Of a stretch of DNA of 29,454 nt, positions 15,257 to 22,903 are shown in pieces (the first letter of the stretch is position 1; each line of letters opens with the position of its first letter). The notes beneath the pieces were generated by a model. The model was given only the letters and a program-made list of their open reading frames with translations, was not told where the DNA came from and made no database searches. Source of the DNA: FEN-680 sp036845225 (GTDB lineage Bacteria; Actinomycetota; Geothermincolia; Fen-727; Anoxymicrobiaceae); the NCBI GenBank assembly GCA_036845225.1, contig DAIUEJ010000034.1:1-29454 (forward strand), given 5' to 3'. The position numbers and the translations under genes are program-made.

Positions 15257-17018
15257 CAGCGCAAGGCGTGCGAGAGCTCCCCGGCGTGACCTCGGGGAGC
15301 GGGCTCTCACATTCTTCAAAGCGCACTGGCACATCATCCTCGTCGTCGCCATCATGGCGGCGGCGTTCCTGCTGAGGCTCTACTACCTCCACAGGCATAC
15401 CGAGTACACCGCCGACAGCTACTATTTCCTGATCCTCGCCCGGTCGATACGAGACACCTTCACCTATACGGTCCGGGGAGTCGCACACACCAAGTACCTG
15501 CCGGGTTACCCCATCAGCATCTGGCTGGGCGGCTACGTCGCGGGCGGCCTGCAGCACGCGGCCAACCTGATCGCGCTCCTCGGCGCAACGTTCACGGTGC
15601 TGGTGACCTACGGGCTCGGACGCGAGCTCTTCAACAGGTGGGCGGGCGTGGTGGCCGCGCTCATCGTCGCGTTCCAGCCGACGTTCCTCAAGTGGACGGT
15701 CCTTCCCATGACTGAGGGGCTCTTCACGTTCCTGTTCGCGGCGGGCATCTACCTCCTCCTGACGGGGTTCAAGCGCGCCTCTCTGCCCAGGCGTACGCTG
15801 GGGGCCATCGCGGGAGGGCTCTGCTTTCTGGTGCGCTGGGAGGGCCTGCTCTTCCTGCCGCTGATGGTGCTCATCGCGATCATCTATTTCAAAGATTCGG
15901 AGTTCAAGTGGTGGGAGGCCCCGGTGATGCTCTTTGTCTTCGGGCTCCCGATGGGCATCTACATCGCGCGCAACCTCATCGTCACCGGCAAGACCACCTC
16001 TTACATCGGCGAGTTCAGGGACTACAGCATCAAGGTCAGCTACCAGGTCCTCAAGCACCGGACGAAGGTGCTGGTGTGGGAAGGCCTCTCCGACTCGCTG
16101 TACGTGGTGCTGTTCTTCCTCGGCTCTCTCTACCTGCTCCTCCGCAAGAAGTGGAAGGCGTTCCTGCTGGCGGGCGGGTGGTACGCGCTGTTCGCTGGCT
16201 TCCACCTGTTCTGGTACTACGCCTACGAGCGTTTCATGGCGCCCGCGGTCCCGGCCGTCGCCCTGGTGCTGGGCTTCCTGTTCGTGGACCTCGCGGCGCT
16301 CTCGTGGAAGTTCTTCAGCGATAGCGGATGGGTCGCGCGCAAGCTCGGCGCGCCGCCGGACTCCGCCGCCGGGGAGGCCGAAGCCGGTGCGCCCGACGGT
16401 GCGCCCACAGAGGAAGGCTCCCTCGAGCCGTCCGTCCCGGCCGCGCCGGACAGGCCGCGCCGCGCGGGCCGCCACGCCAGGCGCGCTTCGCCAGGCCTCA
16501 AGACCGGCCTGCGAGCCGCACAGGTGGTCTGCCTGGTGCTGCTCGCCGCGCTTCTGGCCACGACCGTATGGCACGGGCTCGCGCGCGCCGACCTGGTGAT
16601 AAAAGAGAATTACCTCGCCTTCGCCGACGACCACGGCGGCAGGGGGATGGAGCAGGCGGCCGACTGGCTCAACCGGAACGCGCCCGGCCAGCTCGTGGCG
16701 GCGGACGCGGGCCCGTACTTCGAGTGGCTCTACTATCCGGGCGACGTCCTCTACATGAGGCCGGTCCCCTGGGACCTGCCGGTCGAGGCGGCGGACGTCG
16801 CTTACCAGGACGCCCCGCGGCTCCTGTACGAGCGCGGCGTCCACTACCTGGTCATCGGCCAGACCGAGAAGGGCGTCGCGGACGAGCTCAAGCTCTTCGG
16901 CATCGTCGGCATCTACAGGCCTGAGATCAGAGAGGTCAAGAGGTGGGTCAACCACTACAGCTATCCGAAGCCGCACGACCTCGCCACGGTGATCTTCGAG
17001 GTTTTACCGCCGGGCTGA
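15243..17018 (+). CDS. GT-C type membrane glycosyltransferase (PMT/ArnT-like)
   Basis: The TTG start overlaps the previous gene by 14 bases. The protein is 591 residues. A first membrane segment (~30-48) is followed by 'TADSYYFLILARSI', with D58 in the first external loop where GT-C enzymes keep their catalytic acid. About ten more membrane segments follow. A Pro/Ala/Arg-rich, probably disordered loop (~365-425) separates them from a last membrane segment and a soluble C-terminal domain (~440-591) that would face outward. It would use a polyprenyl-phosphate sugar, which the GT2 at 21146 could supply. Substrate unknown. Confidence 0.82.
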   Translation: MPEDSSARRARAPRRDLGERALTFFKAHWHIILVVAIMAAAFLLRLYYLHRHTEYTADSYYFLILARSIRDTFTYTVRGVAHTKYLPGYPISIWLGGYVAGGLQHAANLIALLGATFTVLVTYGLGRELFNRWAGVVAALIVAFQPTFLKWTVLPMTEGLFTFLFAAGIYLLLTGFKRASLPRRTLGAIAGGLCFLVRWEGLLFLPLMVLIAIIYFKDSEFKWWEAPVMLFVFGLPMGIYIARNLIVTGKTTSYIGEFRDYSIKVSYQVLKHRTKVLVWEGLSDSLYVVLFFLGSLYLLLRKKWKAFLLAGGWYALFAGFHLFWYYAYERFMAPAVPAVALVLGFLFVDLAALSWKFFSDSGWVARKLGAPPDSAAGEAEAGAPDGAPTEEGSLEPSVPAAPDRPRRAGRHARRASPGLKTGLRAAQVVCLVLLAALLATTVWHGLARADLVIKENYLAFADDHGGRGMEQAADWLNRNAPGQLVAADAGPYFEWLYYPGDVLYMRPVPWDLPVEAADVAYQDAPRLLYERGVHYLVIGQTEKGVADELKLFGIVGIYRPEIREVKRWVNHYSYPKPHDLATVIFEVLPPG

Positions 17019-17051
17019 ACGAATCATATGTCAGTATGAAAGGAGCCGCAT

Positions 17052-18689
17052 TTGGCTGACACAGCCCCTGAGCAAGAGCCTGCTTCAACCCCGACGGACG
17101 AGGCGCCCGCAGCCCCGGACGAGGTGAAGGAAGACGCGGCCGCCGCGGCAAAGCCACCTGAGAGATCCGCCACCGACAAGCGCAACGACAGGATATTCAT
17201 CGTCCTCCTGATGGTCCTCATCGCAGGTTACCTCGCCACCTTCATCACGCTCAGCCTGCTGCGCTATTACAACTTCCGCGGCTCGGAGTTCGACACCGCG
17301 ATCTTCAACCAGGTCATCTGGCTGCTCTCGCGCTTCAAAGGGGCTTTCAGCACCATCAGGGGCATGAACCTCTTCGGCGACCACATGGCGCCGATCCTCT
17401 TCCTGCTCACGCCCATCTACTGGCTCAAGGGAAATGCCCCCGCTCTGCTCACGGTCCAGACCGTCGTGCTCTCTATCGGCGCGGTCCCCATCTACCTCCT
17501 CGCGAAGGATAAGCTCGACAGCCGCTGGGTCGCCCTCGGCCTCGCCGGGGCTTACCTGCTCTACCCGGCGCTGCAGTACGTGAACCTGTTCGACTTCCAT
17601 CCCGAGGCGCTCGGCCTGGTGTTCCTGCTGTTCGCGTTTCTCGCCATCGAGCGCAAGAGGTTCGTGTGGTTCTACGTCCTCTGCGTGCTGGCCGCCATCT
17701 GCAAGGAGGACATGGTCCTCGCGGTCCTTGTCCTCGGCATAGTCGTCTTTTTCCTCTACGACAGGCGGGCGGGCAAGTGGGTCGCCGGCGTCTCGCTGGT
17801 CTACTTCCTGGGCGTGGTATTCTTCCTGATACCGCACTTCGCCCCGGCGGGCTACCAGTACTCCAGCCGCCTGGGCCAGTTCGGCAAGACGCCGACTGAG
17901 GCTCTCAAGAACTTCTTCCTCCACCCGCGCAGGACGTTCGAGATACTGGCGACCCGAGTGAACCTGCGGTACATCTTCGACCTGTTGCTGCCGGTGGCTT
18001 TCCTGTGCCTCTTCGCGCCGATATTCCTGCTGCCGGCGCTGCCGGCGTTCATCATAAACATCATCAGCGATTTCTCGCCGCAGCACACCATCGGCTACCA
18101 GTACGCGGCGGCCATAATACCTTTTGTCTTCATAGCGGCGATCTTCGGGATCAAGAAGTTCAAGAAGTGGACCGAGGGAGGTTTCCGGGCCCGCTTCGTG
18201 GTGGGTGGCGTGGCCGTCGTCCTGGTTCTTGCCTCACTGGCGGGCAACTTCTACCTCAGCCCCAGCCCGTTCTCCGACGGCTTCCGGGTCTCGGCCTACT
18301 CTTCGGACAAGCACGTCAGGGCGTTGGACGAGGGTCTAAAGCTCATAGGAGCGGACGCGTCGGTCTCGGCCCAGACTTATTTTCTCGCGAAGCTGTCCGA
18401 GAGGCAGTTCCTCTACCAGTTCCCGGACCCGTTCAGGTACCAGGTGCCGTTGTCCTTCTACCGCTCGCTGCCGCCGACGGCGCAGAAGATCATCTTCCCC
18501 AACTCGTACCGCATGGCGGACCGCGGCAGGAGCATCGCGACCGATTACGTCGCCCTGGACCGGGGCTCCGAGCTCGGCATCCCACTGGTTATCTATGACC
18601 AGACGGTCTTGCGGCTCCTGCACGGGGGCGGCTACACCAGGATCTATGACCGGGACGGCGTCAGCATCCTTAAGAAAAACGCAAAATAG
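17052..18689 (+). CDS. DUF2079 family multi-pass membrane protein
   Basis: TTG start with AAAGGAG six bases upstream. After a 45-residue acidic, Ala/Pro-rich N-terminal tail the protein has about ten membrane segments. 'GSEFDTAIFNQVIW', 'GDHMAPILFLLTPIYWL' (D81, H111), 'DFHPEAL' and 'CKEDMVLAVLVLGIV' match the pattern I know for DUF2079, a GT-C-like membrane family with no firmly established reaction. Its place between GT-C and YfhO-like genes supports a role in outer-face sugar transfer. The last three residues (N-A-K) and stop codon are encoded by the left arm of inverted repeat C, so the original C-terminus may have been replaced. Confidence 0.85.
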   Translation: MADTAPEQEPASTPTDEAPAAPDEVKEDAAAAAKPPERSATDKRNDRIFIVLLMVLIAGYLATFITLSLLRYYNFRGSEFDTAIFNQVIWLLSRFKGAFSTIRGMNLFGDHMAPILFLLTPIYWLKGNAPALLTVQTVVLSIGAVPIYLLAKDKLDSRWVALGLAGAYLLYPALQYVNLFDFHPEALGLVFLLFAFLAIERKRFVWFYVLCVLAAICKEDMVLAVLVLGIVVFFLYDRRAGKWVAGVSLVYFLGVVFFLIPHFAPAGYQYSSRLGQFGKTPTEALKNFFLHPRRTFEILATRVNLRYIFDLLLPVAFLCLFAPIFLLPALPAFIINIISDFSPQHTIGYQYAAAIIPFVFIAAIFGIKKFKKWTEGGFRARFVVGGVAVVLVLASLAGNFYLSPSPFSDGFRVSAYSSDKHVRALDEGLKLIGADASVSAQTYFLAKLSERQFLYQFPDPFRYQVPLSFYRSLPPTAQKIIFPNSYRMADRGRSIATDYVALDRGSELGIPLVIYDQTVLRLLHGGGYTRIYDRDGVSILKKNAK

Positions 18690-18772
18690 GGACAGGCACC
18701 TTTTTGCATTTTCTCAGCCACCTCCGACTAAAGGTTAAAATGCAAAAAGGTGCCTGTCCCTATTTTGCGTTT
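18677..18772. repeat. Large inverted-repeat element C (36-bp perfect arms)
   Basis: Arms 18677-18712 and 18737-18772 are perfect reverse complements around a 24-base loop. The core is GGGACAGGCACC / GGTGCCTGTCCC, a variant of the core in elements A and B. GCAAAA before the core pairs with TTTTGC after it, so each arm is also palindromic. The left arm supplies the last codons and stop of the DUF2079 gene. The right arm ends 2 bases before the GGAGG of the next gene. It could modulate readthrough or translation between the two genes. Confidence 0.88.
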
Positions 18773-18783
18773 GTGGAGGCGTG

Positions 18784-21177
18784 TTGAGAGAGAGATGGAA
18801 CAAGGTCGACTGGCTGGTGCTTCTCGGGCTGCTGGCCCTCACGATACTCGCCTGGTCGCGCGTCCTGTTCATGAAACAGTGGTCGTTCGGCATCGAGACC
18901 GACTTCATCCGCCAGTTCTACCCGGCGCGGGTGTACGCTGTGCATTCGCTCTCGTCGGGCTCGTTCCCGCTCTGGAACCCATACGTACTGTCGGGCCAGG
19001 CCTACTTCGCGTCCTATCAGACCGCCATGCTGTACCCGTTCAACTTGCTGATGGTGGGGCTCTATGCGGCGGCCGGCGCCACGTTGCCTCTCAAGGCGCT
19101 GATCGTGTTCGTGGTGTTCCACTTCTTCCTCGCCGGCGCGTTCACCTACATCCTGGCGCGTGACCTCGATTGCGGCAGGGCCGGCTCCACGGTCGCGGCC
19201 CTCACCTTCATGTTCTGCGGTTTCATGGTGGCGCAGGCGGGGCACATGAACCAGGTGTCGAGCGCCGCCTGGATACCTCTCATATTCTTCCTGTTCAACC
19301 GCGCGCTGACGCGGAGGAAGTTCTCTTACGCGGTGGGGGCGGGCTTCGCGATGGCGGTGGCCCTGCTGGCGGGGCACCTCCAGTCAGTCTTCTACCTGTG
19401 CGCCATGCTCGCGGGCCTGGTGGTTTACCGGGCATGGCAGCACTACCGGTCCGAGCCCGATGCGGCGGGAATAGGGTTCGGCATCGCGGCGCTCGCGCTC
19501 GCGGTCGTCATCGGAGGAGGCCTCGCGGCGGCTCAATTGTTCCCGACGTACGAGCTCATCGGCCTTTCGACCCGCAGCCGCATCCCGCTGGAAATCGCGC
19601 AGACCTCGAGCCTGCCGAGGTGGCAGGTCATCAACCTGGTCTTCCCGAAGTTCTTCGGCACGAACCCGGACAACTACACCGGCGGCTGGCTGATGTGGGA
19701 GACCTACGGGTACGCGGGCGTGATCGGCGGCGTGCTGGCGTTCGTGGCGCTCCTGCGCAAGAGGCGCGGGCTGGTGTTCTTCCTCTGGGCGGCGCTGGTG
19801 CTCTCCGTGATCCTGGCGCTCGGCCCGGGCGGATTCCTCTTCAGCGTGCTCTTCAAGATGGGCCTCTTCGTGAACCGCTTCCATGACCCGGCGCGGATAC
19901 TGGTCATATTCGGGTTCGCCACCGCGCTGCTGGCGGGGCTCGGCGCCGACCACGTGGTAAAGACTTTCGGCGAGGAGGGGAGGGTGCGCTACGGGTCCGT
20001 GGTGCGCCTGGTGGGCTTCCTGACCGCGCTGCTCCTCATCGTTGTCGCCGCGCTCTCCGCGTTCCTTCTGGTGCGCAGCGGCAAGCCGACCCAGAACGCG
20101 ATCGCTTTCAGGAGCATGATATTCCCCACCGCTATCGTGGTGGTCTTCTTCGTGTTCCTGCTGCTGGCGCGCCGGCTGGAGTTTGAAGGCTCAGTGCTCG
20201 CGGTGGGCATCGTGCTGCTGGTCGCTGTCGACCTCATCGCGATGAACGTGCCCTGGGTGATGACGCAGGTCAACACCGCCGACCTCTACGGCGACAGGGG
20301 CGCGTCAGGGTTCGTGGCCGCGCAGCCCGGGGTGTTCCGCGTCGAGACCGACGCCGAGACGATGTACAAGTCCCTCGACAACGGCGCTCTCTACGGCCTC
20401 GAGAAGGCCTCCGGGGACGACTCCCTGGTCCTGCAGGACTACTACGACTACAGGCAGATCATCCTTCCCCAGGTGTCGCCCGGCGTCCAGATCGGGCTGT
20501 TCTACGAGGGCGCGATCAACTCGCCGATGCTCGACGCCCTGAACGACGTTTACTTCATGACCCGCCAGCCGATAGACCCCAGGCTTCTCGCCGCGGGAAA
20601 GCTGGAGTTGGTGAGATACGTCGGAGGCATCTACGTGTACCGCAAGACCACGGCGCTGCCACGCGCCTGGGTGAGCGACGCCCGCGCCTACAGCACCAAC
20701 AAGCTTGTCTACGACGAGATGCTCCGCACCCGCGGAAAAAATGTTCATGACGTGGCGCTGGTGGTGATGCCGAAGGTGGCTGCCGCCGGCGGGGAAGGGG
20801 CCATCATCCCGTCGGTCAAAGGCCCGGTGGAAGTCGCGGAGAGGTCGGCGAGCCGCCTGGTCTTATCGGTGGACCCGGGGGCGAAGGGCCTGCTCACGGT
20901 GTCAGAGATGTACTATCCCGGCTGGCAGGCGTACGTGGACGGCAGGAAGGCCGAGACGTTCAAGACGGACCTTGCCCTGCGGGGTGTCCTGCTGCCCGGC
21001 GGCCAGCGTACGGTCGAGTTCCGCTTCGAGTCCAAGAGCCTGCGCAACGGCATCATCGTCTCCCTCGTGGTGGCGGCGCTTCTGGTACTATACCTTGGAG
21101 CCATGATCGTGAAGCGCTACGCCTTCAAGTCCCACAGGGAGAGACGTGAAGCTGTCGGTGATAATCCCCGCACATAA
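18784..21177 (+). CDS. YfhO-like multi-pass membrane protein (putative GT-C glycosyltransferase)
   Basis: GGAGG at 18775-18779 is 1 base from GTG 18781 and 4 from TTG 18784; I take TTG, with GTG possible. The protein is ~797 residues with about twelve membrane segments, then a soluble C-terminal region (~500-760) and a final membrane segment. 'DFIRQFYPARVYAVHSL' followed by 'GSFPLWNPYVLSGQ' is the YfhO signature; the D is in the first external loop as in GT-C enzymes. 'YYPGWQAYVDG' near the C-terminus is also typical. YfhO of Firmicutes is linked to glycosylation of lipoteichoic acid using polyprenyl-phosphate sugars; the equivalent role here would be decoration of the surface glycan. It overlaps the GT2 gene by 32 bases, supporting a donor-maker/donor-user pair. 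Confidence 0.87.
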   Translation: MRERWNKVDWLVLLGLLALTILAWSRVLFMKQWSFGIETDFIRQFYPARVYAVHSLSSGSFPLWNPYVLSGQAYFASYQTAMLYPFNLLMVGLYAAAGATLPLKALIVFVVFHFFLAGAFTYILARDLDCGRAGSTVAALTFMFCGFMVAQAGHMNQVSSAAWIPLIFFLFNRALTRRKFSYAVGAGFAMAVALLAGHLQSVFYLCAMLAGLVVYRAWQHYRSEPDAAGIGFGIAALALAVVIGGGLAAAQLFPTYELIGLSTRSRIPLEIAQTSSLPRWQVINLVFPKFFGTNPDNYTGGWLMWETYGYAGVIGGVLAFVALLRKRRGLVFFLWAALVLSVILALGPGGFLFSVLFKMGLFVNRFHDPARILVIFGFATALLAGLGADHVVKTFGEEGRVRYGSVVRLVGFLTALLLIVVAALSAFLLVRSGKPTQNAIAFRSMIFPTAIVVVFFVFLLLARRLEFEGSVLAVGIVLLVAVDLIAMNVPWVMTQVNTADLYGDRGASGFVAAQPGVFRVETDAETMYKSLDNGALYGLEKASGDDSLVLQDYYDYRQIILPQVSPGVQIGLFYEGAINSPMLDALNDVYFMTRQPIDPRLLAAGKLELVRYVGGIYVYRKTTALPRAWVSDARAYSTNKLVYDEMLRTRGKNVHDVALVVMPKVAAAGGEGAIIPSVKGPVEVAERSASRLVLSVDPGAKGLLTVSEMYYPGWQAYVDGRKAETFKTDLALRGVLLPGGQRTVEFRFESKSLRNGIIVSLVVAALLVLYLGAMIVKRYAFKSHRERREAVGDNPRT

Positions 21178-21841
21178 CGAAGAGGCTACGATCGACGAGG
21201 TGATCGAGCAGGTCCGCGCGGTCGACCTGGGCGACGTCGCCCTGGAGATCATAGTGGTCGACGACGCCTCCACCGACTCGACTGTCCAGAAGCTCGCCGC
21301 GCGGGCGGGGCAACCCGGCATCAAGGTGCTCACGCACCCCGCGAACCGGGGCAAGGGCGCCGCGATACGCACCGGGCTATCCTCCGTGACCGGGGACATG
21401 GTGCTCATCCAGGACGCGGACCTCGAGTACGACCCGAAAGATTACCCGCGCCTGGTCGCCCCGATAATCGAGGGCCGGGCCGACGTGGTGTACGGCAGCC
21501 GCTTCGCCGGACGCCGCGAGAACATGGCTTTCGCCAACCTGGTCGCGAACAAAGTCCTCGCCTGGACGGCTTCGCTGCTGTACGGGAAGCGTATAACTGA
21601 CGAGGCTACCTGCTATAAGGTCTTCGCGACGGACGTGCTCCGCTCGTTCAAACTATCCTGCGAGCGCTTCGAGTTCTGTCCGGAGGCCACGGCCAAGACG
21701 CTCAGGGGAGGCTACCGCCTCGTTGAAGTGCCGATCTCCTACCACGCCCGGACCGTGGAGGCGGGGAAGAAGATACGCGCCTTCGACGGCCTCGTTGCCA
21801 TCTGGACGCTGCTGCGGTTCAGGTTCAAGCGCATCCCTTGA
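21146..21841 (+). CDS. GT2 polyprenyl-phosphate glycosyltransferase (DPM1-like)
   Basis: GTG start with GGGAGA just upstream, inside the end of the YfhO-like gene. The 231-residue protein is a single GT-A domain: 'SVIIPAHNEEATIDEV', 'IIVVDDASTDST', 'NRGKGAAIRTGL' and the metal-binding 'LIQDADLEYDP' (D90-x-D92) are the standard series of DPM1-type enzymes that move a sugar from a nucleotide to polyprenyl phosphate. No C-terminal membrane anchor is seen. It probably feeds the neighbouring membrane enzymes (15243, 17052, 18784, perhaps 4602). The stop codon lies directly against a half copy of the inverted-repeat element. Confidence 0.9.
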   Translation: MKLSVIIPAHNEEATIDEVIEQVRAVDLGDVALEIIVVDDASTDSTVQKLAARAGQPGIKVLTHPANRGKGAAIRTGLSSVTGDMVLIQDADLEYDPKDYPRLVAPIIEGRADVVYGSRFAGRRENMAFANLVANKVLAWTASLLYGKRITDEATCYKVFATDVLRSFKLSCERFEFCPEATAKTLRGGYRLVEVPISYHARTVEAGKKIRAFDGLVAIWTLLRFRFKRIP

Positions 21842-21876
21842 GAGGTGGACAGAAAAGTGGACGGTGCCTGACCCCT
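21841..21876. repeat. Orphan half of inverted-repeat element A type
   Basis: These 36 bases match 4568-4603 of element A with a single mismatch (GTGGACAGAAAAGTGGAC in place of GTGGACAAAAAAGTGGAC, then the GGTGCCTGACCCCT core). The left arm and most of the loop are absent. The match begins at the last base of the GT2 stop codon. Confidence 0.85.
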
Positions 21877-21901
21877 CGGGGTGGGCAAGGTGACTCGCCG
21901 A

Positions 21902-21983
21902 AGGTGCATCACCGGAGTGACGCACCATCGGCGCGAAGTTTGAGGTGCCAAAGCACCGTTGGGGCAGGATGAATCCTGCCCCA
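21902..21983. other. Three short hairpins in the intergenic leader before wzm
   Basis: Stems are 21902-21911/21916-21925 (one mismatch), 21943-21947/21952-21956 (GGTGC/GCACC), and 21960-21970/21973-21983 (TGGGGCAGGAT and its complement, with only two bases between the arms). No T-run follows, so they are not clear intrinsic terminators. They may be eroded repeat debris or an RNA-level control element. Confidence 0.45.
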
Positions 21984-21998
21984 GGGCGAAAGCCGTTC

Positions 21999-22007
21999 TG
22001 GTAGAAT
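21999..22007 (+). promoter_or_regulatory. Possible extended -10 promoter for the wzm-wzt block
   Basis: TGGTAGAAT is TGn plus a 5-of-6 -10 hexamer, 42 bases before the wzm ATG and in the only sizeable gap (208 bases) in this half of the operon. It resembles the TGGTAGGAT before rmlD. No convincing -35 box. Confidence 0.4.
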
Positions 22008-22049
22008 CTAGCAGTTGATCCAGGCGAAACGGGACAGGGCCCGCTCCAT

Positions 22050-22889
22050 ATGATAGAAAGACTCAAAGACCTCTGGTTGCACCGCGAGCTCCTCTTCAAC
22101 ATGACGCGCAAGGAGCTCAAGGTAAAATACAAGCGCTCCGTGCTGGGCTTCCTGTGGTCGTTCATGACCCCTCTCATCATGCTGGCCGTATTCGGCCTGG
22201 TCTTCTCGATCCTGGCGAGGACCAGCATGAACTGGTTCGTGGTCTACCTGATGTCAGGCCTTTTCCCGTGGCTGTTCTTCTCGAACTCACTGATGGGGAG
22301 CGTCGGCTCGGTGGTCGGCAACCCCGGGCTCGTGAAGAAGGTCTACTTCCCTCGTGAGGTGCTCACGCTGGGAGCCATCGGCGCCAACATCTTCCACTTC
22401 GTGATGCAGATGCTGATCCTGCTGGTATTCCTCGTCATCATCGGCTGGCACTTCTCGATCAATATCCTGTACCTGCCGCTTGTCATGCTTCTGGAGATCG
22501 TGTTCACAACCGGGCTTTCGCTCTTTATCGCGGCGGCGAACGTCTACCTGAGAGACATTCAGCACTTCACCGAGGTCGCCACGATGGCATGGTTCTGGCT
22601 GACCCCGATCGTCTACGTGATCGGCACGGTGATGGGCGTGCTGGGGGGCTGGTTCAAGGTGTATCTCCTCAACCCTATGACGAACATCAGCGAGCTCTAC
22701 GTCTACGTGATCTACAACCCTCGCTACTACGCGCCGCTCTCGTACGTGAGCGGACCAAAGAAGCAGCCGCCGGTGGTCTATCTTTCTTTCTGGGGAATCC
22801 TGGGGACGATCATAGGGTCGGTGGCGTTGCTCATATTCGGCTACTGGTATTTCACTGTAAAGGAGCGTGGGTTTGCCGAGCAGATATAG
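22050..22889 (+). CDS. wzm: ABC-2 type polysaccharide export permease (Wzm)
   Basis: The 279-residue length and about six membrane segments fit the Wzm/TagG/RfbA family. The N-terminal amphipathic segment 'LWLHRELLFNMTRKELKVKY' followed by 'SVLGFLWSFMTPL' is its signature. 'VYLRDIQHF' with 'FWLTPIVY' marks the conserved cytoplasmic-loop and membrane region. It forms the channel that moves lipid-linked polysaccharide across the membrane, powered by the ATPase encoded 14 bases downstream. The start ATG has only a weak ribosome-binding site; no better in-frame start is evident. Confidence 0.93.
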   Translation: MIERLKDLWLHRELLFNMTRKELKVKYKRSVLGFLWSFMTPLIMLAVFGLVFSILARTSMNWFVVYLMSGLFPWLFFSNSLMGSVGSVVGNPGLVKKVYFPREVLTLGAIGANIFHFVMQMLILLVFLVIIGWHFSINILYLPLVMLLEIVFTTGLSLFIAAANVYLRDIQHFTEVATMAWFWLTPIVYVIGTVMGVLGGWFKVYLLNPMTNISELYVYVIYNPRYYAPLSYVSGPKKQPPVVYLSFWGILGTIIGSVALLIFGYWYFTVKERGFAEQI

Positions 22890-22903
22890 GCCGGTGATTT
22901 GAT

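Noticed and set aside
12986..15355. Long open frame on the minus strand opposite the GT2-GT4 gene (also 15216-16976, 2685-4184, 24001-25734 and 27050-28579)
   Set aside because: These are antisense shadows caused by high GC and strong third-position bias. They are rich in Arg/Val/Asp/His, lack recognisable motifs, and lie opposite well-supported genes.
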